64,000 nt of DNA from Granulibacter bethesdensis (GCF_001889545.1 NZ_CP018194.1:744001-808000); one strand, 5' to 3'. Shown: positions 1 through 9,385, counted from the stretch's first letter. A program made the numbers and translations. Notes: a model not told the origin generated them from the letters alone.

Positions 1-837
1 CGTGCAGCGCGGCGCATGAATGTCCCGTTTGTCACCACCTATCACGGTGTATATAGCGAGTCCTTTCCCCTCAAACGACATTATAATGCGGTGATGGCAA
101 AGGGAGATCGCGTTATTGCGATCAGTCATCATGTCGCGAATCTGGTGGCGGAGCGTCACGGGGTGGGGCCTGACCGGCTGCGTATTATCCCCCGCGGTGT
201 CGATCCGGTGCTGTTCGACCCGGCCACGATCACCGGCCCCCGTATTCAGCGTCTGGTTCAGCAATGGCAATTGCCGGAAGGAGATGTTTTTTCCCTTGTT
301 CTGATGCCAGCGCGTTTCAGCCGTTGGAAGGGGCAGCACATTCTGCTTGATGCTCTGGGCCGCCTTCAGCGCCCGGATGTGATCTGTGTTTTCATCGGGG
401 GAGATAAGGGGCAGCAGGATTATGCCCGTTCCCTGATGGAGCGGGCGAAAGAAAACGGTATTGCCGGGCAGATCCGGTTGGGCGGTATTTGTGATGATAT
501 GCCGGCCGCATTGAGCCTTGCCGATTGTGTGGTGCATGCATCGCTGGAAGCGGAACCGTTCGGACGAACAGTGATAGAGGCGCAGGCGATGGGGCGGCTG
601 GTCATCGCCAGCGATCTCGGAGGGCCTCGGGAAACGGTGGAGCATGGAGTCAGTGGTTTGCTGGTTCCACCTGGGGATGTAGAGGCGTTGGCGGTTGCTT
701 TGGCTGAAACACTGGCCTTGCCGCCGGATGTACGGGCCGATGCCGGATGGCGGGCGCGACAGAAAGTGCTGGCGCGTTACACCACGGATGCGATGCAGAG
801 AGCCACGCTGGACGTTTACAACGAATTACTCGGCTGA
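1..837 (+). CDS. Glycosyltransferase family 4 (group 1), 5' end cut by window
   Basis: The reading frame is open from base 1 through the first ATG at 16, so the gene starts outside the window and about 279 residues are visible. It has the GT-B fold of sugar-nucleotide transferases: an N-terminal piece with VTTYHGVYS and a VIAISHHVA segment, then the donor-binding domain with LMPARFSRWKGQHILLDAL and the E-x7-E region ASLEAEPFGRTVIEAQAMG, followed by GGPRETVEHG. Such enzymes add a sugar to lipopolysaccharide or exopolysaccharide at the inner membrane face. Donor and acceptor cannot be told from sequence. No partner gene lies downstream, so any operon must extend to the left. Confidence 0.85.
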   Translation, partial: RAARRMNVPFVTTYHGVYSESFPLKRHYNAVMAKGDRVIAISHHVANLVAERHGVGPDRLRIIPRGVDPVLFDPATITGPRIQRLVQQWQLPEGDVFSLVLMPARFSRWKGQHILLDALGRLQRPDVICVFIGGDKGQQDYARSLMERAKENGIAGQIRLGGICDDMPAALSLADCVVHASLEAEPFGRTVIEAQAMGRLVIASDLGGPRETVEHGVSGLLVPPGDVEALAVALAETLALPPDVRADAGWRARQKVLARYTTDAMQRATLDVYNELLG

Positions 838-1303
838 GGAACTATTCAGCCATTACGCGTTTTTGCTGCACTGCGACAATTACATTCGATATTTTTTGTG
901 CATCGCACAATAATCGTTTCCCGGATTATGCAGATATTATTTTGCAGTTAGTGCAAAAGCATGTTGACTTAGTCCCAAAAGCTGAAATAACAATTCTCTC
1001 AGGAAAGAGATTTCCTCTATCGCCGGTCAGGTGAAGTCTCATGGCATCGCGCCAAGGCGTGATGGGCAGGAATCGGAACATCAGCCGCTTTCTTGGCTGT
1101 ATTGTCTTCGGTAGTCCTGCGTCGACGGAGTTTTCGACTGCTCCGGTTTCACGACTCAAGGAGACGATGGAAGATGCATCGCTGAAATTTCCATTGCTTT
1201 CAGATGGTCCGACCTCGCATGGCAAACAGCCTGCCGGATAAGGACCATCATCAAAACTGCAAGAATAATCCAGAATAAAATTAAATCAGGGGAAATGTCT
1301 CTT
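838..1303. other. Intergenic region upstream of xoxF
   Basis: About 466 bases without a convincing gene. A short inverted repeat (TTGTGC, 896-901; GCACAA, 905-910) follows the glycosyltransferase but has no T-run. A possible sigma-70 promoter is TTGACT at 964-969 and TAACAA at 988-993 with an 18-base spacer, which would give xoxF a leader of about 300 bases. The 66-codon frame at 1041-1241 shows no recognisable protein features and I do not call it. Confidence 0.4.
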
Positions 1304-3100
1304 ATGAAACAGCAAACGCTGTCCCGTGTTTGTGCCATGATGCTGGGCATCGGCGCTCTGGCGGTTTCCTTCCAGGCTCAGGCAAATGATGAGCTGATGA
1401 AGCTGTCCAAGGATTCTGCAAACTGGTCGATGCCTGCTGGTGATTATGCAAACCAGCGCCATAGCGCCCTGAAGCAGATTACGGTTGCCAACGCCAGCAA
1501 GCTGCGTCCGGTATGGAGCTTCTCCACCGGCGTGCTGCGCGGCCATGAAGGTGGTCCGCTGATCATCGGCGATGTCATGTATGTGCATACGCCGTTCCCG
1601 AACAAGGTGTTCGCCCTCGATCTGAACGACAATGGTCGTATCATCTGGGTGTATGAGCCGAAGCAGGATCCGGACGTTATTCCGGTCATGTGCTGTGATA
1701 CTGTGAATCGTGGTGTTGCTTATGGTGATGGCAAGATCATTCTTCACCAGGCGGATAACGGGCTGGTCGCGCTGAATGCCAAGACCGGCAAAGAAGTGTG
1801 GAAGGTCATGACGGGCGACGCCAAGAAAGGCGAAACCGGCACCTCTGCACCGCTGGTCATCAAAGACAAGGTAATGGTCGGCATCTCCGGCGGTGAATTC
1901 GGTATTCAGGGCCGTCTGATGTCCTTCAATCTGAAGGACGGTTCCAAGGCCTGGACGGCGTATTCTGTCGGCACGGATGACCAGATCCTGTTCGATGACA
2001 AGACCACATCAATGGGCAAGCCGGTCGGCAAGGACAGCTCCATCAAGACCTGGCAGGGCGATCAGTGGAAGACGGGTGGCGGTTCCACCTGGGGCTGGAT
2101 TTCCTATGATCCGGACACCAACCTTGTCTATTACGGCTCTGGCAACCCCAGCACCTGGAACCCGGTGCAGCGTCCTGGCGACAACAAGTGGTCCATGACC
2201 ATTTTCGCCCGTGATGCGGATACCGGTGTCGCGAAGTGGGTCTATCAGATGACCCCCCATGACGAATGGGACTATGACGGCATCAACGAAATGATCCTCG
2301 CCAACACCAAGGTGAACGGCAAGGAAACCAAGGCGCTGGTGCATTTCGACCGTAATGGCTTCGCCTATGTGCTCGACCGCGTGACGGGTGAACTGCTGCA
2401 GGCGAACAAGTTCGATCCGGCGGTGAACTGGGCCACGGGTGTGAATCTGAAAACCGGTCTGCCTGATCGTGTGAAGAAATACTCCACTGAAGCCGGTGGT
2501 GAAGATCACAACACGAAGGGCATCTGTCCGGCCGCTCTGGGCTCCAAGGACGAACAGCCTGCAACGTTCGATCCGAAGACTCATATGTTCTATGTGCCGA
2601 CAAACCATGTCTGCATGGATTATGAGCCGTTCAAGGTGTCCTACACCGCGGGCCAGCCTTTCGTAGGTGCAACGCTCTCCATGTTCCCGCCCCCGGGCGA
2701 GGATCATCTGGGCAATTTCATCGCCTATGATGTCGACAAGGGCAAGATCAACTGGTCGATCCCGGAAACCTTCTCGGTCTGGGCCGGTGCTTTGTCGACG
2801 GATAGCGGTGTCGTGTTCTATGGCACGCTGGATGGCTTCCTGAAGGCAGTCGATGCCAAGACCGGTAAGGTACTCTACAAGTACAAGACCCCGTCCGGCA
2901 TTATCGGCAATGTCACTCCTTACGAGCATAAGGGCAAGGAATACATCGCCGTTCTGTCTGGCGTCGGTGGCTGGGCCGGTATCGGTATGGCCGCTGGTCT
3001 GGCGGGTGACACCGAAGGTCTGGGTGCGGTCGGTGCCTATAAGGCTCTGTCCAGCTACACGCAGCTTGGCGGTGTGCTCACGGTGTTTGCCGTCGAGTAA
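1304..3100 (+). CDS. xoxF: PQQ-dependent methanol dehydrogenase, XoxF (lanthanide) type
   Basis: Periplasmic quinoprotein oxidising methanol or other primary alcohols and passing electrons to a c-type cytochrome. A signal peptide ends near SFQAQA. The mature protein is an eight-bladed propeller of normal length (about 598 residues in all). Visible motifs are the adjacent-cysteine pair in [10 protein letters not shown] that stacks on PQQ, the tryptophan-docking GSTWGW, and HDEWDYDG. The Asp two residues after the catalytic Asp (DYD instead of DYA) is the known hallmark of lanthanide-dependent XoxF. The ATG at 1304 is chosen over 1295 because AGGGGA at 1288-1293 is 10 bases from it but touches 1295. 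No xoxG, xoxJ or mxa partner lies beside it, so the cytochrome acceptor must be elsewhere. Confidence 0.93.
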   Translation: MKQQTLSRVCAMMLGIGALAVSFQAQANDELMKLSKDSANWSMPAGDYANQRHSALKQITVANASKLRPVWSFSTGVLRGHEGGPLIIGDVMYVHTPFPNKVFALDLNDNGRIIWVYEPKQDPDVIPVMCCDTVNRGVAYGDGKIILHQADNGLVALNAKTGKEVWKVMTGDAKKGETGTSAPLVIKDKVMVGISGGEFGIQGRLMSFNLKDGSKAWTAYSVGTDDQILFDDKTTSMGKPVGKDSSIKTWQGDQWKTGGGSTWGWISYDPDTNLVYYGSGNPSTWNPVQRPGDNKWSMTIFARDADTGVAKWVYQMTPHDEWDYDGINEMILANTKVNGKETKALVHFDRNGFAYVLDRVTGELLQANKFDPAVNWATGVNLKTGLPDRVKKYSTEAGGEDHNTKGICPAALGSKDEQPATFDPKTHMFYVPTNHVCMDYEPFKVSYTAGQPFVGATLSMFPPPGEDHLGNFIAYDVDKGKINWSIPETFSVWAGALSTDSGVVFYGTLDGFLKAVDAKTGKVLYKYKTPSGIIGNVTPYEHKGKEYIAVLSGVGGWAGIGMAAGLAGDTEGLGAVGAYKALSSYTQLGGVLTVFAVE

Positions 3101-3146
3101 ATCGTCGAGGCATGTCCTCCCTGGGACATGATATTTCCAACCACTT

Positions 3147-3176
3147 CCCGGTGCCTTCGGGCACCGGGCTTTTTAT
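3147..3176 (+). terminator. Rho-independent terminator after xoxF
   Basis: A perfect 9-bp stem (CCCGGTGCC, 3147-3155; GGCACCGGG, 3160-3168) with a stable TTCG-type tetraloop is followed by CTTTTTATTT. It lies 46 bases after the xoxF stop and ahead of the converging cobC. Confidence 0.9.
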
Positions 3177-3198
3177 TTCTTTTGATTTTATCTTTATT

Positions 3199-4227
3199 TT
3201 AGCTCAATGCCTGATCAAGCCTGTTCCAGTCACAGTTGCTTTCGGGCAGCCCGAAACGGAACAGGCGATCATCCCAATCAAAGCGCCTTGTCATAATACC
3301 TGCTTGGCTCAGCCGGTCATGAATCATGATGCTTTCCGGGTGACGGGTCAGTCTGAACAGGTGGGTTCCCCCGAGAATCTCGAACCCTTTTGAAATCAGC
3401 AACGTATCCAGACGTTCTGCCGCGGCCTGAATACGTGTTATGGTTGCTTGCTGCCACGCATGATCCGTCAGGGCTGCTCGGGCAATGGTGATCGCAGCCC
3501 CAGAGACCGGCCATGGTCCCAAAATACGTCGCAGAAAATCAGCATGGTCTGGTGGTAAAATCGCAAAACCAAGCCTCAGCCCTGCCAGGCCATAAGCCTT
3601 TCCAAAGGAACGAAGGGCAATGGCGGCAGAATGCTGTATTGTGCCAATGCTTTGGATTCCTTTCTCGAAATCGGCAAAGGCCTCATCTACGATGAGCCAT
3701 CCGTTCCGGTCTGCCATGCGATCAGACAGGGTGCGCAGATCGGATAGCATGTAGCGTGTACCATCGGGGTTATTAGGATTGCAGACAATGCTGATGCTGG
3801 CTTCCGGATTTTGATCCGGATCGGGGAAGCTGCCGGGGAAGCTGCATGTCTGGACGACGCGGTGCCCATGCAGCACCCATGAGGCTGCGTGTTCTGCATA
3901 GGTAGGGCCAGCGATATTCACGATCCGGTTTTGACCGCCCAGGCACAGCGGCAGCAAGCCGATCAGGCTCTGCGATCCGGGGGCGGCCACGACCCGGGAT
4001 GCATCGGCCACACCGTATTGCTCGGCCGCAATCTGCTCCAGTGTGGTAAGGTCATCAGGATCGGGAAGGGCGCTCCAAGCATGGGCGGGCAATGCGGGGA
4101 TAGGATAGCTGAAGGGATTGATCCCGGTGGAGAGATCCAGCACCGGGGTTGGCGCATCGGGATTGGCACGGAGAAAGGCGGAGATCCGGCCGCCATGAGA
4201 CGGCGTGCTTGCTTTTCTGATGCTCAC
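3199..4227 (-). CDS. cobC: Threonine-phosphate decarboxylase, cobalamin biosynthesis CobC
   Basis: PLP enzyme of the class I/II aminotransferase fold thought to make (R)-1-amino-2-propanol phosphate, the linker CobD attaches to cobyric acid. Visible are the N-terminal HGGRISAF, DLSTGINPF, the PLP-site VCNPNNPDGT, IVDEAFADFE, and the Schiff-base lysine in RSFGKAYGLAGLRLGF. The frame is open to 4347, but a GTG at 4227 gives the usual N-terminus MSIRKAS..HGGR (342 residues) with GGGG about 7 bases upstream; an ATG at 4239 is possible. It lies only 17 bases from divergent cobD, so the promoters of both must sit inside each other's coding region. Confidence 0.9.
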   Translation of the reverse strand: MSIRKASTPSHGGRISAFLRANPDAPTPVLDLSTGINPFSYPIPALPAHAWSALPDPDDLTTLEQIAAEQYGVADASRVVAAPGSQSLIGLLPLCLGGQNRIVNIAGPTYAEHAASWVLHGHRVVQTCSFPGSFPDPDQNPEASISIVCNPNNPDGTRYMLSDLRTLSDRMADRNGWLIVDEAFADFEKGIQSIGTIQHSAAIALRSFGKAYGLAGLRLGFAILPPDHADFLRRILGPWPVSGAAITIARAALTDHAWQQATITRIQAAAERLDTLLISKGFEILGGTHLFRLTRHPESIMIHDRLSQAGIMTRRFDWDDRLFRFGLPESNCDWNRLDQALS

Positions 4228-4244
4228 GCGGCACCCCATCCCCG

Positions 4245-5255
4245 ATGATGCATTTCGACGGTTCTTCCTTCTGGCATGTCCTGTTTCCGGCGCATGCGCT
4301 GATCCTGCTGGTGGCGCTCTGTCTTGATGCCCGGTTTGGATATCCATCCTTGCTTCAGCGTCTGATTGGCCATCCGGTGCAATGGATTGGCGCCCTGATC
4401 ACGCTGTTGGAGCGATTTGGCAACCGACCTGCTTTTTCCCCGCTCTGGCGGAGAGTGTTCGGGATTGTGACCATGATCCTGCTGCTGGCGGTCACAGTGC
4501 TGCCAGCGATCGGCGTAACGTGTCTGGCCCTGCGCTGGCTTCCGCTCTGGAGCGTCCTGCTGTTGTCTGCCCTGCCGGTTTCGGCACTGATCGCGCAGAA
4601 AAGCCTGTACCAGCATGTCGCTGCCGTCGCGGAGGGGTTGCATCGGCACGGCCTGTCCGGTGGCAGGGAGGCTGTTTCCATGATCGTGGGGCGGGATGTC
4701 GCGGCACTGGATGAGGCCGGCATTTCCCGTGCTGCCATTGAAAGTCTGGCCGAGAATTTCTCCGATGGGGTGGTGGCGCCTGCTGTCTGGTGTCTGCTGG
4801 CGGGGCTGCCGGGCATTGTTGCCTACAAGGCCATCAATACGGCGGATAGCATGATCGGCCATCTCTCTCCCCGCTATGCCGCGTTCGGATGGGCGGCGGC
4901 GCGTCTGGATGATGTGGTGAACCTGCCTGCCTCCCGCCTGGCAGCTGTATGCCTTGCCCTTGCGGCTCGGCGGCGACGCGGGGAGGCTTTCACAGCGATA
5001 AGGCGGGATGCCGGATTGCACCGCTCCCCCAATGCTGGCTGGCCGGAGGCCGCCATGGCCGGTGCGCTCGGGCTGCGTCTGGCTGGTCCCAGATTGTATC
5101 ATGGTGTCGCGGTGGAGGATGCCTGGATGGGGCATGGCCGCAAGGACGCTGACGCGGAGGATATCCTGCGCGCACTCGGGCTGTTTCGTCGCGCCTGCCT
5201 GCTGCTCTGGCTGCTGGTGCTGCTGGCCCTGATCGCTGCTGTGGCGTTTGGCTGA
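4245..5255 (+). CDS. cobD: Adenosylcobinamide-phosphate synthase CobD (CbiB)
   Basis: Inner-membrane enzyme joining aminopropanol phosphate to adenosylcobyric acid. At 336 residues it has the family layout: hydrophobic N-terminal segments (LILLVALCLDARFGYP, HPVQWIGALI), further membrane segments near residues 70-115, then the conserved soluble motifs ESLAENFSDGVVAPAVW, YKAINTADSMIGH and WAAARLDDVVNLPASRL, and a C-terminal membrane helix. Two ATGs (4245, 4248) are adjacent and neither has a strong ribosome site. It is divergent from cobC, which supplies its linker substrate, and converges on cobQ with an 8-base gap. Confidence 0.93.
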   Translation: MMHFDGSSFWHVLFPAHALILLVALCLDARFGYPSLLQRLIGHPVQWIGALITLLERFGNRPAFSPLWRRVFGIVTMILLLAVTVLPAIGVTCLALRWLPLWSVLLLSALPVSALIAQKSLYQHVAAVAEGLHRHGLSGGREAVSMIVGRDVAALDEAGISRAAIESLAENFSDGVVAPAVWCLLAGLPGIVAYKAINTADSMIGHLSPRYAAFGWAAARLDDVVNLPASRLAAVCLALAARRRRGEAFTAIRRDAGLHRSPNAGWPEAAMAGALGLRLAGPRLYHGVAVEDAWMGHGRKDADAEDILRALGLFRRACLLLWLLVLLALIAAVAFG

Positions 5256-5263
5256 ACCGTATC

Positions 5264-6709
5264 TCATGCTGACAGGGCCAGCAGCCGATCGATAGCGACA
5301 TGCGCCTCCATATGGTCGGCCAGCGCATCGAGAGCATGCTCGACAGCGTCCTTGTGATCGCCGCCATGGCTGCTCACATCAAGGGTCGCGAGCAGGTGAC
5401 GCCTGAAGGCCCCCCCATGAAACAGGCCGTGGAGATAGGTTCCCATCACCACCCCATCTGCTGAAACGCATCCTTCCGGCGCATCGGGACCGAGCGACAG
5501 AAAGGGCCGCCGCAATCCTGCCCCGGTCGTGACCCCCATATGCATTTCATAGCCGCTGACCGGTATATCCTGACCGAAAAGATGACCGCTGCGCGGGGTC
5601 AGGATTTTATGCGGCTCCAGCACGGTCTCGATCTCCAGCAGCCCCAGCCCGGCGGCGCTGCCGGCGGGCCCTTCAAACCCTTGCGGATCGTGAATGGCAC
5701 GCCCCAGCATCTGATAGCCCCCGCACAGACCGATGATGCTCCGTCCTCTGCGCCGGTGCGCCAGAATATCGATGTCCCAGCCGTGGTGACGGAGAGCCGC
5801 CAGATCGGCGATTACGGTTTTCGATCCCGGAATGATAATCGCATCCGCAACGGGCAGGGGGTGTCCCGGAGGCACCATGACCAGTGTCACGCTGTCTTCG
5901 GAGGTAAGAGGATCGAGATCATCGAAATTGGCAATATGCGGCAGCATCGGCACGGCAATGACGGCGCTCCCCTGTCTTGTCGGGGCTGACAGGCCGCGCA
6001 GGAGATCAGCGGCATCTTCGGCCGGCAGGGCGCGGGCGGCCTCGCAATGTGGTACCAGTCCGAGCGCTTCCCAGCCGGTATGCTGTTCGATCAGTCGCAT
6101 TCCCTCCGCGAACAGCGATGGATCGCCGCGCATGCGATTCACCAGAAAGCCCCGTACCATGGCGGCATCATCCGGCTCCAACACGGTTTTGGTGCCGACC
6201 AGCGCGGCAATGACGCCGCCGCGATCTATGTCACCCGCAATGACGACCGGAACATTGGCGGCGCGGGCAAAGCCCATATTGGCGATGTCGCCTGTCCGCA
6301 GATTGATTTCCGACGCGCTTCCGGCCCCTTCCACCAGCACGATGTCGGCCTGTTCCCGCAGGATGCCGAAACTTTCCAGCACGGCCCCCAGAAGCCGTGG
6401 CTTCATGGCCTGATAGGCACGGGCCGCGGCCTGACCATGCACTTTTCCCTGCACCACGATCTGTGCGCCGATCTCGCTCTGCGGCTTCAGCAGGACGGGA
6501 TTCATGTGGTGGGAAGGGCTGACTCGACAGGCGCGGGCCTGTAGAGCCTGTGCCCGCCCGATCTCACCACCGTCAGCGGCAATGGCGGCATTGTTGGACA
6601 TGTTCTGCGGCTTGAACGGGCGCACGGCCAGCCCGCGCCGCGTGAGCGCACGGGCCAGACCGGCCACCAGCAGGGATTTCCCGACCGAGGAGCCGGTTCC
6701 CTGTATCAT
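5264..6709 (-). CDS. cobQ: Adenosylcobyric acid synthase CobQ (CbiP)
   Basis: ATP- and glutamine-dependent amidation of adenosylcobyrinic acid a,c-diamide at positions b, d, e and g. The N-terminal dethiobiotin-synthetase-like ATPase shows GTGSSVGKS and [10 protein letters not shown], the middle [13 protein letters not shown], and the C-terminal class I glutaminase the nucleophile in [10 protein letters not shown] and the His motif GTYLHGLFH. The ATG at 6709 gives 481 residues. The family usually begins about five residues earlier ([11 protein letters not shown]), and exactly those codons lie upstream starting with a CTG at 6724 whose last two bases overlap the cobO stop. I keep the ATG but the CTG is a serious alternative. 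It is downstream of cobU and cobO. Confidence 0.94.
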   Translation of the reverse strand: MIQGTGSSVGKSLLVAGLARALTRRGLAVRPFKPQNMSNNAAIAADGGEIGRAQALQARACRVSPSHHMNPVLLKPQSEIGAQIVVQGKVHGQAAARAYQAMKPRLLGAVLESFGILREQADIVLVEGAGSASEINLRTGDIANMGFARAANVPVVIAGDIDRGGVIAALVGTKTVLEPDDAAMVRGFLVNRMRGDPSLFAEGMRLIEQHTGWEALGLVPHCEAARALPAEDAADLLRGLSAPTRQGSAVIAVPMLPHIANFDDLDPLTSEDSVTLVMVPPGHPLPVADAIIIPGSKTVIADLAALRHHGWDIDILAHRRRGRSIIGLCGGYQMLGRAIHDPQGFEGPAGSAAGLGLLEIETVLEPHKILTPRSGHLFGQDIPVSGYEMHMGVTTGAGLRRPFLSLGPDAPEGCVSADGVVMGTYLHGLFHGGAFRRHLLATLDVSSHGGDHKDAVEHALDALADHMEAHVAIDRLLALSA

Positions 6710-6720
6710 GAGGGCCCTGC

Positions 6721-7344
6721 TCAGAACTCGATTCCTTCCTGCGCCTTTACCCCGGCGGAGAAATGATGCTTCACGGCGGTCATTTCAGTGACGAGGTCGG
6801 CGGCCTCGATCAGACCGGGTTTCGCATTGCGCCCGGTGATGACGACATGCTGCATAGGGGGGCGGGTGGAAAGCCCCTGTAACACTTCTTCCAGCGTAAG
6901 ATAGTCGTAGCGCAGGGCGATATTCAGCTCATCCAGCACCAGCAGGTCGATGTCGGAGCGTTGCAACAGGCTGAGCGCCTGATCCCAGGCCCGGCGGCAG
7001 GCGGCAATGTCGCGCGCCTTGTCCTGCGTTTCCCACGTAAAGCCCTCGCCCATCGTGTGCCATTCGATGCGGTCTCCGAACACGGTCAGGGCGTCGCGTT
7101 CTCCAGTTGACCAGGCCCCCTTGATGAACTGCACCACGGCACAGCGTTTGCCCCGGCCGAGGCTGCGCAGCATCAGGCCGAAGGCGGCGGTCGATTTGCC
7201 CTTGCCCGGCCCGGTATGGACGATCAGCAGCCCTTTTTCCTGTGTCTTGGAGGCAACCTCGGCATCCTGTACCGCCTTGCGATGGGCCATCTTGTCCCGG
7301 TGGCGGCGTTCTTCTTCCGTCTCGGTTCCCGGTGTTTCCATCAT
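6721..7344 (-). CDS. cobO: Cob(I)yrinic acid a,c-diamide adenosyltransferase CobO (BtuR/CobA)
   Basis: Transfers the 5'-deoxyadenosyl group of ATP to the cobalt of reduced corrinoid. The 207 residues show a charged N-terminal arm (about residues 1-35, [11 protein letters not shown]), the P-loop [37 protein letters not shown] and the C-terminal [11 protein letters not shown], all typical of the BtuR/CobO family. The start overlaps the stop of cobU by 4 bases (ATGA), so translation is probably coupled; cobQ follows. Cytoplasmic; acts before the CobQ amidations. Confidence 0.95.
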   Translation of the reverse strand: MMETPGTETEEERRHRDKMAHRKAVQDAEVASKTQEKGLLIVHTGPGKGKSTAAFGLMLRSLGRGKRCAVVQFIKGAWSTGERDALTVFGDRIEWHTMGEGFTWETQDKARDIAACRRAWDQALSLLQRSDIDLLVLDELNIALRYDYLTLEEVLQGLSTRPPMQHVVITGRNAKPGLIEAADLVTEMTAVKHHFSAGVKAQEGIEF

Positions 7345-7913
7345 CGGAGGCTTTCCTCATCAGGCTGTTTGAGCGGCAGTGCGCACCCTGCCGCGATCAG
7401 CAGCACACGGCCCGCGCCTGCCGCGATCCTCTGGTTCAGCAATCCGGCCTCATCGCGAAAGCGGCGTGCCAGTGCGTTGTCAGGGACTATGCCCAGCCCG
7501 ACCTCATTGGCAACCAGAATGGTGCAGGCGCTGCGGCGTGCCAGTGCGTTTTCAAGTGCTTCTGCAGCGGCTGGCAGATCATGTTCGCCCAGAATGAGAT
7601 TGGTCAGCCACAGGGTCAGGCAGTCTACCAGCACGGGGCGTTCCGGATGCTCGGTCAGGGCGGTGGCGATATCCAGTGGAGCCTCGACGGTTTCCCAGCC
7701 ATCGATCCGTGCGGCGCGATGTGCGGCAATCCGTGTCCGCATCTCCGCATCGAAGGCTTGCGCAGTGGCGATATAGCGCCATGGGGGGGGCAGAGAGGTG
7801 ATCAGCACCTCGGCATGGCGGCTTTTGCCGGATCGTGCGCCGCCGATGATCAGGGTCGTATGCGGCCAGCGTGTTGTTGCCATCGCATTTGGCATGATCG
7901 TGTTTGACTTCAT
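7341..7913 (-). CDS. cobU: Adenosylcobinamide kinase / guanylyltransferase CobU (CobP)
   Basis: Bifunctional nucleotide-loop enzyme that phosphorylates adenosylcobinamide and then activates it with GTP. Visible are the P-loop IIGGARSGKSRHAE, YIATAQAFDAEM, the histidine region RIAAHRAAR that carries the guanylyl group in this family, LVDCLTLWLTNL, and VANEVGLGIVPDNALAR. The frame is open further upstream, but the ATG at 7913 with AGGAG 10 bases ahead gives a normal 190-residue protein. It heads the leftward cobU-cobO-cobQ operon and is divergent from the riboswitch leader of cobW, whose likely promoter overlaps this start codon. Confidence 0.93.
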   Translation of the reverse strand: MKSNTIMPNAMATTRWPHTTLIIGGARSGKSRHAEVLITSLPPPWRYIATAQAFDAEMRTRIAAHRAARIDGWETVEAPLDIATALTEHPERPVLVDCLTLWLTNLILGEHDLPAAAEALENALARRSACTILVANEVGLGIVPDNALARRFRDEAGLLNQRIAAGAGRVLLIAAGCALPLKQPDEESLR

Positions 7914-7932
7914 CAGGGGGCGGCTCCTAAAT
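7904..7932 (+). promoter_or_regulatory. Possible sigma-70 promoter of the riboswitch-cobW transcript
   Basis: TTGACT at 7904-7909 and CTAAAT at 7927-7932 are separated by 17 bases, giving a start near 7939, just ahead of the aptamer. The -35 box matches consensus at five of six positions and the -10 box at three of six. The elements straddle the start codon and ribosome site of divergent cobU. Confidence 0.4.
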
Positions 7933-8320
7933 CCCTGCACGATGGTTTTTCCGTGCGGACCGATCTCCGTGCCGGAAAATGAAAAGGGAACGCGATCCAG
8001 CACATGCTCCGGCCAGGCCGTTGGTTGTGCGATGTCGCGGCTGCCCCCGCAACTGTAGGCGGAGAGTGTTTTGCCCGGTCCGCTCCGGAGAATAAACCCG
8101 GAGCACCGTATCGCCACTGATCCCGGATACGGGATTGGGAAGGCGGGTGAAATACGTCTGATCCGTGAGCCAGGAGACCTGCCATCGTCCGGATCGCGAA
8201 ACCGCGCGGGGTGCGCCGGGATCGTCTTTCCGCTTCAGGCCAGCGGTCTGGAGGCGATTATCTGTTCGCGCACCCTGACCGGTTTCTGCAAGACCGTATT
8301 CTGTGCGAGGAAGAACAGCC
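7914..8320. other. Divergent cobU-cobW intergenic region holding the riboswitch leader
   Basis: These 407 bases separate divergent cobU and cobW. They hold a cobalamin aptamer reading toward cobW (separate entry) and about 130 bases between aptamer and cobW. That downstream part has short GC-rich inverted repeats (for example CGCG/CGCG around 8196-8205) but no clear hairpin with a T-run, so how the aptamer switches expression is not evident. Any promoter for cobU must lie inside the aptamer DNA, on the other strand. Confidence 0.6.
7955..8190 (+). ncRNA. Cobalamin (B12) riboswitch
   Basis: The conserved parts of the adenosylcobalamin aptamer occur in order on the plus strand: AAAAGGGAAC (7982-7991), the B12-box core CTGCCCCCGCAACTGTAGG (8041-8059), GCCACTG (8113-8119), GGGAAGGCG (8137-8145), and the 3' signature GAGCCAGGAGACCTGCC (8167-8183). 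Length and spacing fit the family. It should turn down the cobW-cobN-cobG-cobH-cobI-cobJ transcript when adenosylcobalamin is abundant. The outer limits are approximate because I did not fold it. Confidence 0.93.
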
Positions 8321-9385
8321 ATGGCCATTGCCTCCCCCGTTCCCGCGACCATCGTGACCGGATTTCTCGGCGCGGGCAAAACGACTTTGGTGCGGCATGT
8401 GCTGAGCGCTGCGCGCGGGCGTCGTATTGCCATCATCGTCAATGAGTTCGGCTCTCTGGGGATTGATGGTGATCTGCTGAAAAGCTGCGGCATCGAGGGC
8501 TGCACCGAGGATAATATCGTCGAGCTCGCCAATGGTTGTCTGTGCTGCACTGTTGCCGACGATTTCCTGCCGACGATCGAGGCATTGCTGGGTCGTGCCC
8601 AGCCCCCCGAGCATATCCTGATTGAAACCTCCGGCCTCGCTTTGCCGAAGCCGCTGCTGAAAGCGTTCAACTGGCCAGGTGTCAAAGGTCGCGTCACGGT
8701 AGATGGCGTGGTCACGGTGCTGGACGCCCCCGCGGTGGCGTCCGGACGCTTTGCCGATGATCCGGAGGAAGTGGCTCGGCAGCGTGCGGAGGACCCGAAC
8801 CTTGATCATGACAATCCGCTGGCCGAGGTGTTCGAGGATCAGCTTTCCGCCGCCGATCTCGTGCTGCTGAACAAGGCTGACCAGCTGGATGATGCGGCGC
8901 TCGCTTCGGTGCGGGAAGGGGTGGAGCGGCATCTGCCACGTGCGGTCAAGGTGATCGCCACCCGAGAGGGACAGGTGGATCCAGCCGTTCTGCTCGGCCT
9001 GCAGGCTGCGGCGGAGAACGATCTTTCCGCACGGCCATCGCATCATGACAGCGTGGATGGCGAGCATGAACATGATGATTTCGAGAGCTTCGTTGTTCCT
9101 TTGAAAGAACAGGCTGATCTGGATCATGTGGCCGTCCTGCTGCGTCCGTTGGCGGAGGCGCATGACATTCTGCGGATGAAAGGGTTCGTCCCGGTGCAGG
9201 GCAGGCCCATGCGCGGCGTGGTGCAGGGGGTTGGCACACGGTTCCGCCAGTCTTTCGATCGCCTGTGGAAGCCGGGGGAGGTGCGGCAGGGGCAGCTTGT
9301 CATCATTGGTCGCACCGGCCTGGACCGCGCTGCTATCGAGGCATCGCTGATCAACAGCGGTCTGGGTGCGACGGTGCCTGCCTGA
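8321..9385 (+). CDS. cobW: CobW, G3E-family GTPase of cobalamin biosynthesis
   Basis: GTP-dependent metallochaperone thought to deliver cobalt to the CobN-containing chelatase. Visible are Walker A GFLGAGKTTLV, the metal-binding CxCC motif in NGCLCCTVADDF, the switch motif ETSGLALPKP, the base-specificity NKADQ, and a histidine-rich stretch (SHHDSVDGEHEHDD, about residues 240-253) before the C-terminal CobW_C domain. The ATG at 8321 is preferred to a GTG at 8303 because GAGGAAG lies 8 bases upstream. It is first in the riboswitch-controlled run, and its stop overlaps the cobN start by one base (TGATG), matching the expected partnership. Confidence 0.95.
   Translation: MAIASPVPATIVTGFLGAGKTTLVRHVLSAARGRRIAIIVNEFGSLGIDGDLLKSCGIEGCTEDNIVELANGCLCCTVADDFLPTIEALLGRAQPPEHILIETSGLALPKPLLKAFNWPGVKGRVTVDGVVTVLDAPAVASGRFADDPEEVARQRAEDPNLDHDNPLAEVFEDQLSAADLVLLNKADQLDDAALASVREGVERHLPRAVKVIATREGQVDPAVLLGLQAAAENDLSARPSHHDSVDGEHEHDDFESFVVPLKEQADLDHVAVLLRPLAEAHDILRMKGFVPVQGRPMRGVVQGVGTRFRQSFDRLWKPGEVRQGQLVIIGRTGLDRAAIEASLINSGLGATVPA

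Noticed and set aside
1041-1241. 66-codon frame upstream of xoxF
   Set aside because: No ribosome site, hydrophobic pattern or family resemblance; more likely leader or spacer DNA.
2009-2929. Long open frame antisense to xoxF
   Set aside because: A shadow of the strongly biased codons of xoxF on the other strand; composition unlike a protein.
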